This document shows positions 1 to 14,804 of a stretch of 64,000 nucleotides of DNA, one piece after another. Source of the stretch: Adiantum capillus-veneris (Eukaryota > Streptophyta > Polypodiopsida > Polypodiales > Pteridaceae); NCBI GenBank assembly GCA_014529385.2, contig CM043944.1:89407384-89471383 (forward strand). The letters are read 5' to 3'. Under the pieces are notes generated by a model that was given only the letters and a program-made list of their open reading frames with translations, did not search any database and was not told the DNA's origin. Position 1 is the first letter of the stretch; every line of letters begins with the position of its first letter. Position numbers and translations under genes: made by a program.

Positions 1-347
1 TAAAGTCATCATCCGTGAGACCATACGTGCCATCTGTGTAATCATGTAAATCTTCCTCATCATTAGATGCACATATGTTCACTAAGAATGTCACTAGGAG
101 TCTATAGTCATCTTGGTCAAAAGGGTAAGCTTTTGCAATCGGAGAGATGTTCTATACTAAGTAGGGATCACTCATGGTCAAGAGACGTATTTGCCATTCT
201 AATTCCTCAAAATTCTTCTCACACACTAGTGTATCTACCAAATCCCATTCAGGCAAGCATTGGGTAGACTATGTGAAACACTTGTGAAAAGTAAAGAGGG
301 TACCTCTCACCCAAGTTAGGAGTGGATGACTCTAGCGTACTAGCCAT
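1..347 (-). pseudogene. F1 accessory ORF2, broken copy, 3' end outside window
   Basis: This is the counterpart of the intact ORF at 42,477-42,899. The start codon (complement of 345-347) and residues such as ERYPL, QVF, EWDL, NFEELEW and SDPY are recognisable, but a stop and frame changes break the reading. Conservation of blocks like NFEELEW between two diverged element copies argues that the ORF was a real protein in this family. Function is unknown; the sequence is acidic and has no signal peptide or zinc motif that I can see. The C-terminal end lies before position 1. Confidence 0.6.
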
Positions 348-536
348 ACCTATACACACTGATAGATTTTGATTAGTGTGAAAATATTATAAGGGTCAGG
401 TCAAAAGGTCGTGTTCTTGTGCATATTGTGTTATTATGATTTTTGGGTCATGTACTATAATTTATAGGTTTCAAGATTTTTGTTATGTGGCTCTTGCTCT
501 TTCACTTTTTTATTTTTATTTTCTTGAGTATAGGAC

Positions 537-637
537 TATATATATACATTCCCAGATTGGGAGATAGAGAGGTCAGGGAAGAAGGTTAAGAGATGAGTAA
601 GTGAATGATGGGTGTCAGTAAACACTCCCCCTTCCTT
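537..637 (-). promoter_or_regulatory. Internal polypurine tract (625-637) and TATA-like run (537-546) of F1 copy 1
   Basis: On the minus strand a purine run (AAGGAAGGGGGAG) is followed by TGTTT and, about 80 bases further, by TATATATATA. The same arrangement occurs in the young copy at 42,202-42,304. It resembles a 3' polypurine tract plus the start of an LTR, but lies inside the internal region, upstream of ORF2. It may be an internal promoter for ORF2 or a relic LTR edge; this is inference from position and conservation. Confidence 0.5.
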
Positions 638-911
638 GGGTAGATTATACCTTTTGGAATGATGTCGTCACCTTTTGAAACCAATTGTTCCAAGTTGTAA
701 TGGGTGAAGACTTTGACCAATAGTTTTTCACCACCCTAGGCGTTTCATCTAGTTGCAAGGGTGGTAAGGTACTCTCCCATGATTTTACTTTCAACGTTGT
801 TGTAGTTGGTGAACTTACATTGGGAGGTGCAAATTCTATCTTATTTGTATGGATATTTACAATGGTAGGTGGAGGGTGTGAAGAAGCTTGTGTTTTTGTA
901 GAAGAACTACA

Positions 912-1300
912 TCAAGAGCAAGAAGATTCTTTTTTTTTTTCTATGTTTGAGCCGAGCGACACAAGTCGTTCTTGCTTGGGCACCCAAACTAGCTCCAGAT
1001 GAGGCGTATAGTGCTCTATAATCTTTCCCTTGCCGCGATCTTCAATTGGCTTTATCATTACATGATTTGACTCACATGGTTCTATAGGTGATAGGTAATA
1101 ACACAATCTACATTTAGGCACCCAGATTTGATCATTCCCTTCATAGTAGCCTTGGAGAAATCCAACGCAATGCTTTCTTACATTTCTTGGAGCGAGTAGG
1201 GCACCTCTTACAAGAACCTTATTTTTTAGCATAAAAAATGGTTACTAAAGAATCTCTAGGGACCCATTTGTATGTTTTCTTTGTTATATTACACTGAGTC
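912..1300 (-). pseudogene. F1 copy 1 W-V-P-K repeat domain
   Basis: Minus-strand fragments carry YKWVPR, IWVPKC and VWVPKQ at the positions where the young copy has YKWVPK, IWVPKC and VWVPKK. The domain follows the protease-like regions and precedes the internal polypurine tract. The spacing of tens of residues between W-V-P motifs is kept in both copies. The reading is broken by frameshifts (near 1,219 and elsewhere). I know no named domain with this repeat; it takes the place where pol would start in a normal Ty3 element. Confidence 0.55.
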
Positions 1301-1464
1301 TTGTGTGTCTCATGTTTTGTTTCATTAATAGAAGTTGAAGCTCTAGAGGGTTGGGCTATAGGTACAGATGGTTCAACTTCTTGGACATGCAATGTCTTGG
1401 GGTTCATTTCCTCAAAAGGTGATATCTGAGGGACTATTGTTTCAGTAGCAGGACTAATATTTGG

Positions 1465-1815
1465 TTTTTGTGTTGTGACACTCCCAGTCCCCCAATCAAT
1501 AGTGCATTTGGTTGCTATCATCCAAGTGCATCCTTGGTTTATATTGCCTTCCATAGTTCCAACAGGCATGACCAAAAATTCTTGAGCTACAACCCCATTG
1601 TCATACCTATCAAAAGTGTGTCAGATTCCAAAAACCGTAGTTTTTTTCTTGTTGATACCCTTGACTTGGATAGTACTCTCAACTACCGATGGCTTTCCTA
1701 ACTGACACCACTCTACATATGATAACAGATTATATTTATCACCTGTGTCCAATAAGGCGTTATATAGCACTTTCCCATATGTGCTATTTAGCTCAATAGG
1801 GTATAAAGAGGTGTG
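1465..1815 (-). pseudogene. Second retropepsin-like domain (DTG) of F1 copy 1
   Basis: The minus strand reads LLDTGDKYNLLS with the DTG triplet encoded at 1,741-1,749. It is preceded by a PIELNS strand and followed by WCQLGKPSV, QEFLVMPVG and a CTWMIATKC..IDW segment, which follow the usual order of retropepsin strands. One in-frame TGA interrupts it. DTG is the canonical aspartic protease active-site triplet, unlike the DGG of the first protease-like domain at 2,360-3,276. This domain is missing from the young copy, where flanking sequences are fused. The call rests on motif order, not on a profile search. Confidence 0.5.
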
Positions 1816-2359
1816 TCAGAGTCCAATCAATCATCCTCTATTTCAACTTGAAATACATGTGTAACTCCAAGGTTGACTTCTCGTTGGCGTCTCATACAGC
1901 TTGTATGTTTTACAATTTAGCTTGTGCCTTGGCTTCCTTTTGTTGTTGAGCTAACTCTCCATTTTGTCGTCTCCTTACAGTACGACTCAAATTTGGCTTC
2001 TCTATAGCTTCTAGCTATGTGATGTCAATGGATTGTGGAATGCACCACATGACGCTTTGAAGGTATTCTCCCCAATTATCTACCAACTTTCAATGAGCAT
2101 CACATGCCCCTATATATTTTAGCCATTCTGCGATAGATTTCTTTTCACTTATCCTAGCATGCACATTTGTTGGATATCATCGCCTCTTATATTGCTTACT
2201 CCTCTTATCGAATTTTTTGATTACGACCTTCCTCCAATGAAGAGTCACTAGATGAATCGCTACTCGTGTCTTCTCCTCTCCCGGATAGATAGTCATCTAG
2301 GGTACCACTGGGTCTTGAATGGCTTTTGTCCCCACATTTGCACCAAGATTCAACTCAGA

Positions 2360-3276
2360 TTATTTGTCCTCAAAGTCAATCTCAATTGATAATTCTAATT
2401 CCGAATCGTGTGGAATATAGTCTTTTGAGACGCTACTGGTTCCAATGTCAGACAAGCCTTCATCTGGTAGGTCATCAGAAGCTATATGCATTTCTTCTAT
2501 TATATTAAAAGGTACGAGTGGTGGCATTTTGTCCCCCTCAGGTGTTACCCAGGTCATCCCCTTGTTTTCCCAAGTGTCTATGGTTGTTGCTAGGTGGACC
2601 CAATCTACGTTGTCAGACTCAGTCATCCCAGGTAGAACATCCATATAAGGGGAATCTTCCCCAACATCAGTGTGTCTTTTACACGTGTAACAATATTGTA
2701 ATGGGGACGAGTGAATTGTGGTATCAGATCTGTGATCAATTATAAATCTGTTTCTTAGAGGATGTGCTCGACCAGTTACAAGATCAACTCGAATGACACA
2801 GTCTTGGAACTGCAAGTAGACATGGTTTTTAGACCAGTCATGCATCATTTTTGATTCCCTCATGAAAGGACATCCTAAGATCATCTCAGATGACATAGTG
2901 TGCTTGGAAAAATCCATAACAATGAAGGTATGCCTTGTTTGTGTCCAAAGACCTTGATCTTGAGATCTTCTAGCATTCCAATAGGCTTAACAATAGTCCC
3001 ATTGGCCATCTTTACCACTATGTTTGTAGTCCCAAGGTGAGGTCTTCCCATATTTTCCCAACAATTTTAAGTTACAATGGTATCTCCAGTGCCACCATCA
3101 AGGACTCCCTTCACAATGAATCCCTTGGTAGTGACTGGTATGGTCACATTGGATTCATTGCCTTCAAAGTATTGTCCCAACTTGTTAACAGGTATTTCAA
3201 CAACAGAGTTCTCATCTAAGTTGGGTTGTGGATCTAAGTGTTCCTCCTCTATTGGCATCTCCCTAGCCCCATCCAT
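2360..3276 (-). pseudogene. First retropepsin-like domain (DGG) of F1 copy 1
   Basis: Minus-strand reading contains VNKLGQYFEGNESN, a GVLDGG segment at the active-site position, and then (2,917 downward) MDFSKH, MILGCPFMRE and DWSKNHVYLQF. These match the protease-like domain of the young copy (40,743 onward) and, more distantly, the DSG protease of the element at 13,893. The active-site triplet is DGG instead of D-T/S-G in both F1 copies, so the change is a family trait and not decay of this copy. Frame breaks lie between 2,917 and 3,067. Confidence 0.65.
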
Positions 3277-3285
3277 CTGTGAAAA

Positions 3286-4005
3286 TTATGGTAGCCCGAC
3301 AACTTTCAGTTCTCCATTGAGGAAAGCTAGAAGAGCTAAGAATAGCGCGGAGTCTCCATATAGTTTAGACATGATGGTGGTTCTGACTTCTGAAGCCATG
3401 AAATCCATCAATTTGGCAATATTTAATGGAACTTTTTGGGCTTCAATCCCTTGACGTGGGAAAGATGGGATCTCCATTTCTTCGATAGGGTCAGGTAATC
3501 CCTTTGTAAACATTCTCTCCAACAAGAAGGGAGTACGCCCACTACCCGATGACTTAAAGTCCCTTTCTTCTTGGATGACACTAGGTATGGTTAATGGTCT
3601 ATGGTCTTTGTGAGGCTGATTTTGTGTAGGGAACACTATGTTGGTAATTTGGATCTACCTAGGTGCTGGCTCTAGATCCCTTTGGGTCTCTTCTACCAAA
3701 CACATTAATTGCTTGACTTGCTCGATCTCCTTTGTAGGATTTGGGTAAGTTCCTATCATCTTCTTGGGTGCTGGCCATTATGGATCCTGGCAATCTTCCT
3801 TGTTTGTTTCTTTCCTAGTTGTTTTTTTAGTCTCCATGGTCTCACTTGAATCAGAATCCTCTTCAGTGTCTTTCATATATATGGAACCGTCACCAGTCCC
3901 TATGTTGGTCTTTGAAATGGGGTCTGACTTTGCTGCTTTTTTCGATCTCTTCCTTTTTCTTCTTCTTTTGAGATTGGGCAATTGATGTTGTGTCTCTTTC
4001 TTCAA
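3286..4005 (-). pseudogene. F1 copy 1 linker between nucleocapsid and protease
   Basis: Two minus-strand fragments (4,005-3,778 and 3,636-3,286) match the charged linker of the young copy: a lysine/arginine-rich stretch, EEDSDSSETMET, then TPFLLERMF, PDPIEE and KLYGDSALFLALLAFLNGEL. The segment is low-complexity and probably disordered, with a more conserved C-terminal part. It links zinc knuckles to the protease-like domain. No catalytic motif is visible. Confidence 0.5.
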
Positions 4006-4157
4006 GAATATAAGTTTGGGTTTGGAGCATCAAGCGTGTGTGTTACCACATGTGTACTTTGTGACGGCTCCTCAATAACCTCAATTAAGTTCAATGGCGT
4101 GATATTTGGTGCTTTTGGATTATTTGGACATTGGGCAATCAAATGATCTATGCCACA

Positions 4158-4820
4158 TCAATTACACATGAGTAATGTGCTTGATTGATTGGTTTGCGTT
4201 AGTGTGGCATTGTTTTGTAATCTAGTAAGATACTCAGCTACACGATGTGGACCCCCACACTTGTAGCATTGAAGAGGTGGGCTCTTGGCAATGAAATTGA
4301 TATTTTGGCCTCTTGTCGCAAGAGAAGCTACTTGATAGAGAGGTTTGACTTTTCCCCGATAGTCCTTCATGTAGTATTGTGGACTTTCTTCAAGTGCATC
4401 AATCCCATAGGCAATATTAGGGTCTAACTCTTCGTCATAGTCTTCCACACAAGCAATAGATGACTCACAACCCACTTAATTCACATAAGTGATTCTTGGA
4501 TGTGGGGGTTGCGGTCCTAGCACTGGATGTGGTAAGGGTGTTGTTTGAACAACATTTTGGACCCTAGGGACCATGTGTTGTGATGGTTGTTCAAGAGGTG
4601 GGGCCGCCATCAATGTAGACACTTGAGGCGTGTCCCTCCATGCTAAGGTTGATCTATTGGCCATCATGCGTTTTAATACTATGCAATCTTTGGCTTGATG
4701 ACCATACCTCCCACATGCATTGCAATTCCCTTTAAATTTTACTCTAAACATAGGGCATTCACTGGTACTATGTGGACCATAGCAAATTGAGCACCATTGT
4801 TGCTCCCTTCTTGGATACAT
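4158..4820 (-). pseudogene. F1 copy 1 nucleocapsid zinc knuckles
   Basis: Read on the minus strand, 4,820-4,476 gives CSICYGPHSTSEC and CNACGRYGHQAKDC; 4,475-4,158 gives CYKCGGPHRVAEY, whose last cysteine has become tyrosine, and runs towards a fourth knuckle. These match the four knuckles of the young copy. CCHC knuckles bind retroelement RNA during packaging. The stop at 4,476 and the lost cysteine show decay. Confidence 0.75.
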
Positions 4821-5226
4821 ATGATTGTTTTGTGGAGCATGATTGTCTCTAAGACTTTCTTAAATGGCCTTGGTGAGATCTGCTAAAGTCATCTTAGATA
4901 TCTTTGGCTCTTTAGCAATAGGCTTTGTGGTCATTGGCTCATGCCCCGATGCTTGCGAGCTAGTAGATTTAGGCTCAATAGACACTCTTTCTTCTTGAAT
5001 CATTTAGTTGTCCTCCAATTGGAGAGCATTGGTGGTGGATTCTTCCCAAGTGGTGATTCCTCTAATGACTAGGCCATTGTAGATATCCTCATGTCATAGT
5101 CCCCTATTAAAATCTATTGAGAAATTGGTTATTATTGAATCACTCATTTGGATTACAACAAGAATTCAAATGCTTCAAGCAACAAATAAAGTCTTTCACG
5201 GACTCTCCTTCCTCTCGTTGGGCTTT

Positions 5227-6204
5227 TTAGAGCTGAGATGCTACACCCCAAAGTACTCCCTCTCGTATGTGCTCTTTCAAGAACAGTCTCCTAAGAGTAG
5301 GGTAAATCGTTTTCTCTTCCACCCTTAGGGTTCTATACCAATCCCCATCCTTCTCACTCAAGGTCGGGCTTAAAGCATTACTCTTATGTAGGTCATTGTG
5401 TTCTCCTAGGGATTTGCATATTTGTTCAAATACTTCGATATGATTTCTCACATCCCATCTCCACTAAATTTTTGTGTGAGCTTGGCTATTTGTACTGCCT
5501 TACTTCTAGGCTCTCTATCAGACATACTACGCATATTTTCAGCAATAGATCAACCAATAACTTCAGCAAATGTTGCCAAGTCACCCAAGTGAGTAGGTAG
5601 TGGGGACAGGCGCTCTGGGGATTGCATATGGAATGGGGGTTGGCATTGGGTTTGGTGTATAAGAATCCCTTGGATTCCAAGTTGGGTACAATGTTGTGCC
5701 ATGTGGTGGCCCAAAGTTCATATGTGTGGCCCTAGGCATAGCAGACATCAGATGTGACATGCTAATGCTAGCTAGTATGGTCTCACTGAAATAAGGGCTT
5801 GGGTGTTGTGGTCATGGAGCATAAGTTTTTGAACCAATGGGAGGGGTAGGAGCTACATGAGCATGATGACCCATAGGTGCATATGATTGATACACACTTA
5901 CAGGTATTGTTGCAGGAATTGGGACACCATGTAGTGGTGCTTTACTAATAAATGAGGTCCATGGCATGTTTTTTGGCATGCCCATCACTGGGGTAGGCAT
6001 GGTAGCCTTGGTTTCATCAAGAGAAATATGAGCAAAACTTGGAAAGATAAATCTATCACTTGTGGACTTAGATTGTACTGAGACCCCTGGTAAAACAACA
6101 TATGGAGGATCCATCGGGCTTACCAAGGGAGTTTCCATTTGTAATAAAGTTGGTTGCTTAGCCTTCCTTGTATCCAAGAATCTCATGAGACCCATTGAAG
6201 GCAT
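5227..6204 (-). pseudogene. F1 copy 1 Gag core
   Basis: Fragments at 6,204-5,812 (proline- and methionine-rich) and 5,451-5,227 (HIEVFEQICKSLGE, GDWYRTLRVEEKTIYPTL, RLFLKEHIREGVLWGV) match the Gag core of the young copy at 37,597-38,715. The second fragment corresponds to the retrotransposon Gag (capsid-like) helical region. The reading is interrupted several times. In this copy the frame is continuous at two places where the young copy has lost a base. Confidence 0.7.
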
Positions 6205-6713
6205 GTGGATCCCTTTGTTCTGCCTCTCCAGCTCAATAACCCTATAGATGACATCACAAACACTTTGTTGTTACTCCTCTATGCTAGTAGCACCCGATGT
6301 GGATTGTAGGACATCTAGCCAACCCATGTGATAAGTGTGACCTATGTATAGGTCGGTTTTAAAGTCCCGTTTTGTAGTTCATACTTCTAATTTTCATTTA
6401 CAAATGCTCCATCTAGGATTGAAGTGCTAGGGGTGTCCTTTGAACTAGATGCAATGTGGTTTAGTGGTTGCTAATTCAAGAGCACTTGATTGCTCAAATA
6501 GCATGGATGTTGACATAGAGGCCTCCACCTTTAGCTCTCTCTATTGCTCTGCCCTGTGCAAGCTCTCGATTTTCTTTTTCCTTGCTGCAATGATATATTG
6601 CTCAACCTCTTGCACTTCGGCAAGAATTTTACCATTAGGTAATATAACCTCGGAGGGGAATAGCTATGAAGAGTCAGGGGGTGTAGTTAATGGAGTATTC
6701 ACAAAATCACACT

Positions 6714-7097
6714 CTATAGGAGCATGAAGTCTACGTTGGTCATGAATGGTGAATTTACTTCCCCACCCCCTTTATTTACATAGCTAGCTCCATGTTCAGA
6801 ACGAGTGGCTCTACTAAAAGTCTCTTTCAAGCAGCTAAGCACGTTCGGCCCGGAACGTGGGCCCATGGCATGCATGTTTTGGCTTGAAGTATCGGGATTA
6901 GGCATTGGGTAACCTTTTATGATGTTGTAGTCAGAGGAAGAGTCACTAGATGCAATATATGGGATCTGAGTGGTACTACCTTGGATTCCCACCACTGAGG
7001 GCCTAGAGCCTAATGTGGAGAAATAATGGGTGCCCGTGTAAACGGAGACACTCTCTATGTCATTTTCCTCTAGCACACGACCAAAGCGTAGGTGCAT
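6714..7097 (-). pseudogene. F1 copy 1 Gag N-terminal domain
   Basis: The minus-strand ORF begins MHLRFGRVLE and matches the young copy's MHLRSGRVLE start at 37,016. It is serine/threonine-rich, with a conserved IA(A)SDSSSD segment and a GGGEV(N/D)SPF motif. This defines the Gag start for the family; the leader lies upstream (7,098-8,088). No known domain is recognised. Confidence 0.65.
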
Positions 7098-8088
7098 GTG
7101 ACCTCAACACTTTAGAAGTGTTGGTGAGTGCCCGTGAAGGCCACTCACCTAGTTTTTTGGGTGTTTGCAACCCAAATTTACTCTAAAGTTTTTTTGTTTT
7201 TATGATCCTTTTTTCTGACTAAGCCACGGAATATGGCGTGTGATAGCTCAAAACAAGCGTCTTGATTAGAGGGACGTGTCATGCTTTACAACCCCCAATT
7301 TGGTTACTTAAATCCCTCGAAATCCTAAAAACATTTTTTCCTAGTTGAGAAGAAGACTAAAATTAGTAAGTTCAAGGGGTAAGTGTGAAGGGAATGGTTG
7401 AGGACTTGAAGGACTTATCCCACATGCCCTCCCCTCACTTGAGGTTCTAGTATTTATATATATATAGTAGTGTCTATACTATATCATAAGACTGAGGACT
7501 AAGGCCTTGGCCTGAGCTTGGGCTTCGGGGAAGATCTCGATACCTTCCTTTTAAAATAAGATTTGTCTTTTTTCCTTTTGTTTTCTAATTTTCTTTTTGG
7601 TCTTAGATTTTTGAGCATTTTTTATTTTTAACACAATTTTTTTTTCAAAAAAAACTTTTGTGGATTATGTTCAGCTGCATGGCCATTGAGCTCATGCGCA
7701 CACAGAACCTGCCTCACGCGTGTACATAGCTGCACCTGGAAAATCTATCTAAGCTAATTATAGCTAAAATTACTAATTAATAGTAATTAGCACTACGTAC
7801 ACACTATCTAACACATCACACTGATAGAATTTTCACCCTTCTCACTGTCTACTGCTTACTGTCTACCGCTCACTGTCTACTACACATTACAGATCTACAC
7901 TAACTAACAGACCTGTTAACACCTACACATTACAGAACTTAGCAGATCTAACAAAAACCTGCACACTCAAGCACTGAACACATCTAACAAATCCTGCTAA
8001 AACCTGCACATTGCAGCCACTTAGCAGATCTAACACAAACAAACAAAAAACCAAAAACGATAGAAGTGAATGGCTTCATGAGGTAGCA
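7098..8088 (-). other. F1 copy 1 leader with a 14-bp minisatellite
   Basis: Non-coding. The part next to Gag (about 7,100-7,560) matches the young copy's leader at 36,540-37,015, including a short CCCAAG-like motif. About 7,570-8,088 has no match in the young copy. At 7,844-7,885 a 14-base unit beginning ACTGTCTAC occurs three times. The tRNA-Asp-type primer binding site expected next to the LTR stub cannot be found. Confidence 0.5.
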
Positions 8089-8230
8089 TTGAGTGCTCCT
8101 TAAGCTTAGTGCAAGCATCGGAGGCTAGGAGCTTGCCAAACACTTTGTGCGAGCCACGAATGGCTACAAGCACACAACTAAACAATTCTAGCAAGCTCAA
8201 AGCAGCAATGGTGTCTCACTCACCGCTCAT
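8089..8230 (-). repeat. F1 copy 1 5' LTR stub
   Basis: Reverse-complemented, this matches the last ~140 bases of the 566-bp LTR of the young copy (GGTGAGTGA, AGCTTGCTAG, GTGGCTCGCA, AAGGAGC..CA). The LTR end would be the TG at 8,089. The rest of the LTR is missing; the sequence changes abruptly near 8,230 into LINE sequence on the other strand. Confidence 0.7.
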
Positions 8231-9259
8231 TTGATAGAAACTTCTAGGGAAGTGAATGATAAGGGTCTTAATCCACTTGGGCACTTCTGGGATGGTGACA
8301 GCAAGAACTGGAAAACCATGGAAATTTTGTTAACCCATTACCAACTTAATGGTTTGGAGATATTGCTTGTCAACAAAGTGATGAAAGAGCTTGAAAATGT
8401 TGTAATGCCAATCTATGAATTTGGGTTTGAGTGGAATATTTGGACATGGCCCGGAAGCAGTATTTTATGGAAGCCTCATTCTAAAGGCATATATCATGCA
8501 ATTATGCACGACAATAATTGGTCTAGCCCCCTTAACAAAATATGGACAAGACAATGGCAGGAAGAACGATGGGAGCAAGTAATGGAGAAAATCTAGAAGC
8601 CAAAGTGGCCGCAATATATGAAGATATTTCTATGGAAGGTAATGTGGGGTTCTCTACCAAAGGGCGTGAAGATCCAAGAGAGAGGGATGGGGTCAGATTG
8701 ATGCATGGGGTGCATGTTAACTCTTGAGGATCTAGCCCACCTATTCATGGAATGCGCAACTATCAAAGGCCTCGTAGGAAAAATATGCAAGTGGATCCAA
8801 AGGACATGGCAGATTGGATTCTTCAAGACTGATTTATTCCTTGGAGGCAAGAAGTTGGGAAGTCTTGCCCTTCTCATCTGCACTCAAATTATCAGGTACT
8901 TCGTTTTTCATAATGTATGGCAAGCAAGGAACCACCAAAGTTTGAAGGAGATCTTGATGTGGCAAGCTTTGTACAGAGTATACAAGAAAGAAGAGTGCTG
9001 ATATGGATGCTCGGGTGCAAGAAAAACTCAGATGATTGGTCTTGGGCTACCCATGCCATGATATCAGCAGGTGATAAGTAAATCCTAGAACTTTTGATCA
9101 CACACTGCGGTATTAGGCCTTGATAAGAGGCGGAAGCATCTGCTTGTAATCTTAAGCACCTCAAGGCTTGATCTGAGCTTGAGGTTGGCTCTAGGCTTTT
9201 ATGCTATGCTTAATACGATTCACTCACGAATTGTGAGTTTTGCAGAAAAAAGAAAAAGA
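8231..9259 (+). mobile_element. L1-like LINE, 5'-truncated 3' end with zf-RVT domain
   Basis: The plus strand encodes the C-terminal part of LINE ORF2: GSSILWKPHSKGIYHAIMH, then after a frame change IFLWKVMWG, CMLTLEDLAHLFMECATIKGL, GKICKWIQRTW and FHNVWQARN, a typical plant zf-RVT region. It is the same family as the LINE at 59,532-63,010 and colinear with it over about 1 kb. It ends in a short hairpin (ACTCAC-GAATT-GTGAGT, 9,222-9,238) followed by an A-rich tail at 9,245-9,259. Frameshifts and stops make it non-functional. Confidence 0.8.
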
Positions 9260-12480
<3,221 letters not shown>

Positions 12481-13393
12481 TGGATGTACTAGGCATTCAC
12501 TTTTTCTATGTCTGTCATGCCCTTCCATTCTGGGACTAATTGAGATTCCCAATGTTTGCAATAAATTGGGGTTTAATGTATTTTTACCACTAGATTTACA
12601 TATTTCCAGCTAGATTCCAAGCTTGTCTTGAAGAAAATTGACAAAATTTTGCAAATTTTAGTGTAAGTACCATCAATTCTGTAATTTTTTACTTAAAATT
12701 CAAAGAATTATATTGTGTCCTTATTTTTTTATTTTTTTATGCAAAACTGACAATATGTGATTGTATTGAATAAACATCAGAAAATCACATATATACCTCA
12801 AGCTCAAGTCGAGCCTTCAGTGTGACCTTATTTATTTTCAAATTTCTTGGATTGGAAGATGTATTTTTGGTAAGCAAAATCCAAGGCAAAAGCCGTGCAA
12901 GCCCAGAATTTTCAAGGAAGGAGAGACCCTCCACATGTCACCCTCTCATTCATTTCAAAGAGAACCTTAAAAAACATTTAATTTGCAATGCAAAAGTGAA
13001 GGGTAAGTGCTAAGATGATAGAAAATAAAAAGGACTGCTAAGTCTTGGCAATGGAAAGTCTGAAAACACTTACTAATCTATCTAAATTTATAATAATTGT
13101 AGTTTTTGGGAATTTTATGGAGTTTCTTCACTCTGGCCCTCAAATTTCAAGGCTCACCATGACCACTGACTACTTTTGTTTTTGAAAACCTTTCGAAAAG
13201 TGGCTTTCCTTTACATTTTGAAGGCCATAAAGAATTTTCCTACATGTATCCCTCAATGAACCTCTCTTCGTTAGGTTGCATAAACCCTCCATGTCTTAAA
13301 TGATCTTTGAATTTGATGCTTAAAGCTTAGTAGTTGCACATATGTGTTTGTCTTTTATCTATGTGTTCGTGTTTTATCTATGTGTTCATGTTT

Positions 13394-13395
<2 letters not shown>
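12481..13395. other. Intergenic, with a decayed LINE 3' end at about 12,724-12,830
   Basis: No gene seen. A T-rich run (12,724-12,738) followed by GCAAAACTGACAATATGTGA looks like the reverse complement of the LINE 3' end (hairpin plus poly-A) found at several other sites here, but is decayed. A short stretch at 12,878-12,905 recurs almost exactly at 34,968-34,995. Confidence 0.4.

Positions 13396-13469
<74 letters not shown>
13396..13469. repeat. (GT)n-(GA)n compound microsatellite
   Basis: About 22 GT units run directly into about 15 GA units. A further GT run lies at 13,651-13,668, just before the duplicated unit A. Confidence 0.95.
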
Positions 13470-13471
<2 letters not shown>

Positions 13472-13675
13472 GTTGCCTCAATGTGTGTGTATGAGAGACA
13501 TACTTGACGTGCCATACATTGAGGTGTTGGGGCATTGTATGATGGCCTTCCACATTTGCATTGCATTAATGAAGTATAGAAAGCTTGCCAATTCAACGAT
13601 GGGAGTCCAACGATGTGTTATGGATGTCATGCGTGCATTGTACCTATGTGTATGTGTGTGTGTGTGTGTATGTAG

Positions 13676-13892
13676 CTGTTAAATCTTAATAAATAAGACA
13701 TAATTGAATTTTTACATTCAAAAGACAACTGGCCATGGAATCAAGGAACATATATGTACAAAAACAACTCAGTATTAGAATTATTTAAGTACAATGTTTG
13801 GAGGAAAGAGATCCCCTTTCAGTATGCAGATAGTAAAAGAACTTCCCAAGTCATCAATGAGTGTTCCATCCAAAGTAGGGTAGCTTGCCGAA
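13676..13892 (+). repeat. Duplicated unit A, left part
   Basis: This sequence matches 32,636-32,854 with scattered differences and is the left end of a ~2-kb duplicated unit that continues at 28,927. The retrotransposon at 13,893-28,926 splits it. The last five bases (CCGAA, 13,888-13,892) form the left target-site duplication. No coding function is recognised. Confidence 0.85.
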
Positions 13893-14802
13893 TGTTAGCA
13901 ACAAGCTAACGCGGACACCATTTTTTTTGTAAAAAAATTATTATTTTGATGAATTGGGAATATTGTAACTCCTATTTTCTTGGTAAACTTTGTAATTAAT
14001 GATCCGGGGCTACAAGCTTCCAGATTGTATCAGCCAATCAATTCCCAGCTTTGGTAGAACTCCAGATTATTAGTTTTGACCACTCAAAAACCTTGGCTAA
14101 GGTATAAAAGCCAATTTTTGTAAGTTTTTAACAAGTTTTTTGGATAAGAAATACACAGCGTGAGCTAATGGCGCTCACTTCTCTCCTTCTCGCGCTTCCT
14201 ACTCCCTCTCCGGTTGTCACATTGCGATTACGTTTGTTGCATTGCAACTGTAGGTGAGAGTACGCATTGACGTAAGCCATTCACAGTATTTCATAGCTTT
14301 TGGCGTCACCGACCCGTGGCCTAATTTCATTATAACTAGGAATTTACACTTTTAAATAAAAAACTAAGCATAGGCGGGTATTGGGGCATCATTGCTAAGC
14401 ATTTAGATGCATTCTGGGTCGAAAACGATTAGGTCAAAACTCCACTGCTATTAATAATCGCGATTTTGGAACTTGACCTAAAGTGGTGTTTGAGGCCATA
14501 TGCATGTGTGCTTAGGTCTCATAAAATTATCTTAGAAGTTTCATTACGTTTGGATGTCATTTGATGCTGTAACATATGTGATTTTCTTGCCACCAATGAG
14601 CGATTGGCTTTTGGTGATTTCAATCACTTGAGTGTAGCTTGAGTTATATGCGAGTTGTTAGTTGTTTTCCAAGAGATTGACAACCTCTTGTAGCCTCTAT
14701 GCATTAGTCGAGTCAGCTTCGTCCCATGGTTTGACAAATTAATCGTGGTTCTCGCTAATACTGCAATAAGATAGGATGGTGAGGTTAGACATGCGTCCCA
14801 CA
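13893..14802 (+). repeat. TE-B 5' LTR (910 bp)
   Basis: Starts TGTTAGCA and ends CCCACA, i.e. TG...CA ends. It matches 27,271-28,145 with many substitutions and indels. A TATA box (TATAAAAG, 14,103-14,110) marks the probable U3/R promoter. It also carries one AATCGCGATT core (14,456-14,465), the centre of the palindrome repeated in the leader. Confidence 0.9.
14103..14110 (+). promoter_or_regulatory. TE-B LTR TATA box
   Basis: TATAAAAG, about 210 bases from the LTR start; conserved in the second LTR near 27,490. The position fits a retrotransposon U3 promoter. Confidence 0.7.
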
Positions 14803-14804
14803 TT

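Larger units (their letters stand above)
1..8230 (-). mobile_element. Copy 1 of gag-protease-only LTR retrotransposon family F1, degraded
   Basis: Read on the minus strand this region matches the internal region of the element at 35,866-44,811 in the same order: Gag N-terminus, Gag core, zinc knuckles, linker, retropepsin-like domain, W-V-P-K domain, internal polypurine tract, TATA sequence and a small accessory ORF. No reverse transcriptase, RNase H or integrase lies between them, as in the other copy. Many stops and frameshifts show an old insertion. Compared with the young copy it carries about 1 kb extra (about 1,300-2,360) encoding a second protease-like domain. The 5' LTR survives only as a stub at 8,089-8,230, and the 3' end runs off the window. 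Family assignment to Ty3-type (Tat/Athila-like) is inferred from the protease and from the other copy's PBS. Confidence 0.85.
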
